A stretch of 64,000 nucleotides of DNA from Diospyros lotus (taxonomy: Eukaryota > Streptophyta > Magnoliopsida > Ericales > Ebenaceae). Location: the NCBI RefSeq assembly GCF_014633365.1, contig NC_068350.1:4903001-4967000 (forward strand), read 5' to 3'. Under the pieces are notes generated by a model. The model saw only the letters and a list, made by a program, of their open reading frames with translations. It did no database searches and was not told the origin of the DNA. Both the position numbers and the translations under genes were made by a program. Below are positions 59,701 to 64,000 of the stretch, piece after piece. Numbering within the stretch: the stretch's first letter is position 1; every line of letters starts with the position of its first letter.

Positions 59701-61788
59701 TTTTTAGCTACAAGTTGACCTAGCACATGAGTTACAACATTTGATTAATATGAGATACTAATGACATGCCATAATGCATGAGATACGGACAATAGACATG
59801 TCGGTAGGTGTTAGTTGAACATATATCGAATGTGACATATGTAACATATCACATAGCTATGAGTATTAATGATATGTTACTGCATTTCGATTGTTTAACT
59901 AGTCATTTCACTAAAGGCAACATAGTTGTCTTGTATGCTAGTATCAGAGATTTGTCATTGAGTCGAACCACTCGATTGAGATGTGGGAATATTCTATGTG
60001 AGATCTTTGTTCTATTGGTATATGGAGACAAATGATAATTGATGAGATCTATTGACCTTTGGCGTAAGGTGAATATCTTATGCGATCATAGTTATGTGAT
60101 GATTGTAGAAATCCTCGGCGAAGATACGCATGATCAGAAATGAGTTTTTGATGTTTAAAGGTGTTATAATGTGTCATCTTAATTGTGCTAAATTAGATCT
60201 TAACACAGATTTCGAGTCCTGTGAGTTTAGTCACTCCATGACTCTCACTCGGTCAAGATGATAGTCAGTGGAAGAATTATAGTATATGGTAATAAAACGC
60301 CTTAATATGTTTACTTGAAGTATTAACTTCATTGCCATTATGATCGTCGTCCTAACATAATGTTAGTTATCACTCAAGACCTTTTAGAGTGCTTTGAGGA
60401 AATAGAGAGTTTCTCTTAGTAGATCGAAGTATTCGATTAGTGTAAAAAAATTCGACGTTTCCTAATTGCTATATGACTATGAACCTAAAAGATCACACAC
60501 AAGCTAAGCATAACATTGGATTAGTGATGAATCATTGCAATGTGGTATTAATTATCATTAAGAGTAAATGATGGTGGATGTTGTTAAGAATTAACAAATG
60601 GATGGATAAACTGTTAAGAGTTAACAGTAAGAGACCATTAAGTGTTAATGGGGATCGTTAAGAGTTAACGAGTATGCCATTAAGAGTTAATGATAGGTTT
60701 TTGTTCCATTAAGAGTTAATGGAAAGTCTACTAAGAGTAATTAATAATGGGCCTTGATGTAGTTAATCGAAAGTTATAAATGGAAGAAGAAAAATAGTTG
60801 ATTGGTTCTCTAAAATGGTTGATCGGTTTAGCTTAGTATCAAGAACTATCGACTAGTTTCCCTTAACTATCAATTTTTCCTTGGGTGGGCTTCATGCTCC
60901 TGTGCTAGTCTTTCATTGTTTTTGACAACAGAACATTTAATGCCTTGTCATATCTTCATTTATTACTCTTCTGAGCATTTACGAAGAGAAAAATAAAGAA
61001 GAAAGACCAATTGAAGGAAAGAAAATGAGAAAAAGGTTCTTCATTTGGGCATGATTTAGCCTTTTGTCGTTGCCCTAACCCAAGAGCGTGAGAAACTTTT
61101 CTTGGCTTTCGTTTCTTGCTCTATTCATCTTCTTTCTCACATGCTCCATCTGGTCTCTTTCTTCTATTGCTTTTGTTTCCTTTATCTTGATCCCATAATT
61201 GTGAGACAATCAACATCTTCATTGAGAATTGAAACATAGCTTTGCATCACCTTCGTCGAGACTTAACTAGCACTTCTCTGACGAAAGGTTCTAGTGGCTA
61301 CTTAGATGTGGACTAACTTGATCCCCTACGTTTATGGGGGTGACTTGGTCAGCCAAGGACAAGTAAAGGAGTTGGTTTGAAAGTTGCTTGGAGGCGCTTT
61401 GGGAACTAGTTCGTGGCTGCTTGTGAAACTGTTTGTGGGAGGGTGAAAGGAGGCTGGAAGAGTTCAAATTAGATGCGCATCAAAAGCAACTGACATCTTC
61501 TTCTAACTGTTACCTATTTAATGTATTTTCATATTTTATGATTTTATATATTGCATATGGATGTTGTCATTTTGTCTTGCACACCGATCTTTCGTTGTTT
61601 TTTGTTTTAGTTTTTGAAAACAGGTTTCCCCCCTAGATGGAATTTTCCATGGAAAAAAGCAAAAAACATGTTTTACTGATTATACCATGAAATTTAATTT
61701 CATGAAAAATATAGTGTGTCAAACACCCAAAATGGAATTCAATTCCTTGGATGAGACATTTTCCATTCATTTTCTATGCTATCAAACG
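59701..61788. other. Gene-free DNA with palindrome array
   Basis: No supported gene. Short frames (59808-60035, 61433-61636) lack recognisable domains. Holds the TTAAGAGTTAA palindrome series at 60554-60739. Confidence 0.45.
60554..60739. repeat. Array of TTAAGAGTTAA palindromes with co-varying ends
   Basis: Seven clear units and one partial, 13-33 bases apart: ATCATT-AAGAGTA-AATGAT (60554), TTGTTAA-GAA-TTAACAA (60581), CTGTTAA-GAG-TTAACAG (60611), CCATTAA-GTG-TTAATGG (60635), TCGTTAA-GAG-TTAACGA (60655), CATTAA-GAG-TTAATG (60678), TTCCATTAA-GAG-TTAATGGAA (60704) and a partial ACTAAGAGT (60730). Arms change between units, yet both sides change together. Confidence 0.85.
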
Positions 61789-61982
61789 GTGTGTTTGATT
61801 GCATTACCTAGAAAACAAAAATCATCTCACCTCCTTAGAAAATGAATTCCATGGAAAGAAGTTTTAAATGATTATACCATACATATTTTTTTATGAAAAA
61901 ATTAAGAGTGTTTGATTGTTTTCCATAGAAAATGTGTGATAATTACATATTTTTCATGAAAAATGTGTACAATCAAACACAC
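61789..61982. mobile_element. Small MITE with GTGTGTTTGATTG ends
   Basis: Perfect 13-base terminal inverted repeat GTGTGTTTGATTG (61789-61801) and CAATCAAACACAC (61970-61982), 194 bp, no coding capacity. The left neighbour (61620-61788) contains related TTCCATGGAAAA and ATCAAAC words, so it may sit beside a second degenerate copy. Confidence 0.6.
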
Positions 61983-64000
61983 TCTAAGTGTTAGAACAAA
62001 TTTTCTTTATTTATCAAGTTGTTTAAGAAAATTTAAAAATATTAAATGATGTAACTAAATATTAACCTTTAAAGATATGGACTCACCTATGCTTCAAATG
62101 CACTTTAAATATTTTTTTATTTTTATAGAGCCTTCTAAGCTAGAAGAATTAATCATAATCTATTTGGAGTAATATTTGATCCCTACTTTAATTATTATTA
62201 ACTTCAATAAACCACACACAATAAAACAATTACTCACTTCATGTATTATATTAATTAAAATTGAATGACTAATTAAAAACGCAAAACAACTCCTTGAATT
62301 TTTAAATGTAGAAATCTAATGTATTAGGGTTTTTGAATTCATCGTAGTTCTTCAATTGGTTCAATCTTCTAGTGATCAGGTTTTATAATTCTTGTTTTGA
62401 GCTGAAAATCGATGATCCTAAGTTAATCAAAAGTCTCACTCGATGGTCAATCGAATCTATGTTTATATATGAGATTAATTATCTCTAATTAATCTACAAA
62501 TATATAAACATGCATTTATCCACAATGATCATTTAAATAAGATTTCACAAGACATAACGGTATCTCTACCTATTATCAAACTTTATGTCGTTTATTACCA
62601 AGTGCTAATTTATATTGAATCTTTCAAAAGTAATATAAATCACAAACGAGTTCTAATGGCGGCCAAGTATCAAAAACAGAATTAATACATAACAAATGAT
62701 TAACCCAAAAGACAAGAATATGATAAAACTCGAATACTTTTAATTAAACCATCATTGAACTAGGTTTCATCAATCACCCTAGTCACAAAGTACTTAGCCT
62801 AACATAGTTTCAACCAATAAAAAAATAATAAAGAAGGAGTTCATAATGTCGAAGAGAAGAAAAACAGAAAAATATAACCAAAACTGAAGTTCTTCAAGAA
62901 AATCTCCTTATTCTTCCTCGACTTGCCTTCTTCTCTTCCTCCAAAAGCTCCCCAAATCTTCCAAGAATTCTTTTTTATATTGTGCTTTTTAGATTATCAA
63001 AGTCATGAACTTTCAAGGAGTTCATCCCTACTTGATTTGGAATAAAATGAGCTTAAAACGGTCTTTTCGCAAAGCATTGAGCCTTACCGCAGTCTTACCA
63101 CAAAATGCTTGTCGCGATAGAATTGTGAGCCACAAAATAATTTTCCAACCATTATCTTACCGCAGAATGCTTTTTGCAATAAGGGTGTGAGCTATAGAAA
63201 GTTTAAACAACCACTACTCTACCACAGTTTGATTTGCGTGATAACACCGTGAGCCACAAAAATGAATTCTTACCACGACCCTACTACTCAATGCTTTGCA
63301 TGACAACACTGTGAGCCATTTTTTCTTGATTTTCAACACTTTACCAATGACGTCCTCCTTTTGATGCTTTACGACCTCATCAACCTCAACCCTAAGTGAA
63401 CCTTTGATCTTGTCTTTAATGCTGGTTTAATTCCAAAAAATGCGACAATATCATCACTTTTTGCTCCAAATGTCTTCAACACATACTTCACATCTACATA
63501 ATCACATATTAAACCAAATCTAGTAGAAATAATGCTCATTAAATGTATGAAAAACACTTATCAATAACAATTAATGGTAATGTTATTTAAGGATTTAAGT
63601 TTAATATTTTGGTTAATAATTAATATTAATATTAATATAATATAAAATATATAATATCATTATTAAATATGATATCTGCCTGACGTGTACTTTCTGGTCA
63701 TGTATCAGGGCATAATAATTAGAGACGGAGACTAAAATTTGTGCTTAAATGGGTATCTCATTCTCTATCAATCCCAATCTTTTTTCTTTTTATTTTTATT
63801 TATATATAAATAATAATCATAAATATTTACATTAAAAGGTATAAAAAAATTAAAATTTATATTAATAGGTCATGGGTTTGACTCATTACCTTACGTAATA
63901 AGATAAGATAAAGTCTTTATTTATGATTTATCTTTTTTGTTAAAATTAAAAACATGAGATAAGGTGCAAAAGACAATAATTCTAAATTCACTATCCTATG
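61983..64000. other. Gene-free right end of the window
   Basis: AT-rich, no supported gene. Contains the degenerate repeats at 63060-63320. Frames at 63005-63190 and 63369-63557 are short and unrecognised. Confidence 0.45.
63060..63320. repeat. Degenerate tandem repeat, three to four units of about 75-85 bp
   Basis: Units share TTACCgCA..ATGCTT, a GCGaTAa tract and GTGAGCCACAAAA (GTGAGCCAC at 63126 and 63250, GTGAGCTAT at 63187, GTGAGCCAT at 63311). Possibly part of a decayed LTR. Confidence 0.55.

Noticed and set aside
60554..60739. CRISPR-like array
   Set aside because: Repeats are short symmetric palindromes that vary, spacers are uneven, and the DNA is clearly plant nuclear.

Overview
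The window reads as nuclear DNA of a flowering plant, most likely a eudicot. Genes have introns with GT..AG ends, intergenic DNA is AT-rich with many microsatellites, and nested LTR retrotransposons, hAT, CACTA and foldback elements fill most of the space. The recognisable families (AHL, DUF3475/DUF668, CYP76A-like P450, LBD, LOG) are plant families. I cannot name the species from sequence alone.

Layout. 1-606: first coding exon of an AT-hook (AHL) gene on the minus strand; the rest lies beyond the left edge. 607-6150: gene-free DNA. 6150-9250: an intact single-coding-exon DUF3475/DUF668 (PSK-simulator-related) gene with a leader intron. From about 10.2 kb onward the window is a segmentally duplicated CYP76A-like P450 locus in three copies on the minus strand. 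Copy A (11606-13916) and copy B (39381-41624) look intact with three exons. Copy C (45772-49292) keeps exons 1 and 2 but has lost most of exon 3 to a palindromic element and a hAT-like element. Duplicated flanks can be followed for many kilobases (A about 10.2-23.4 kb, B about 38.9-43.1 kb, C about 45.7-58.8 kb) and carry different later insertions, so the copies act as empty-site controls for one another.

Between copies A and B lies a nested transposon cluster: old LTR sequence, a 2.6 kb solo LTR, a decayed Ty3/gypsy pol fragment split by a 1.1 kb solo LTR, and a 9.6 kb non-autonomous LTR element (26164-35734, minus strand). The last is the most unusual object here. It keeps a decayed gag with a zinc knuckle and has no pol. 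In its place are two uninterrupted open frames: a divergent intronless LOG-family (cytokinin-activating enzyme) protein, and a 181-residue protein whose basic patch plus four-cysteine cluster resembles the small nucleic-acid-binding proteins of some plant RNA viruses.

Between B and C are an LBD transcription-factor pseudogene (three stops in one otherwise open frame) and a CACTA-type terminal region built of about 83-bp tandem repeats. Right of copy C are a 1 kb foldback hairpin next to the promoter, a hAT-type element that swallowed a 2.8 kb solo LTR, old LTR sequence and a second CACTA terminus. The right 5 kb has no gene I can support, but contains a small array of palindromes whose outer bases co-vary.
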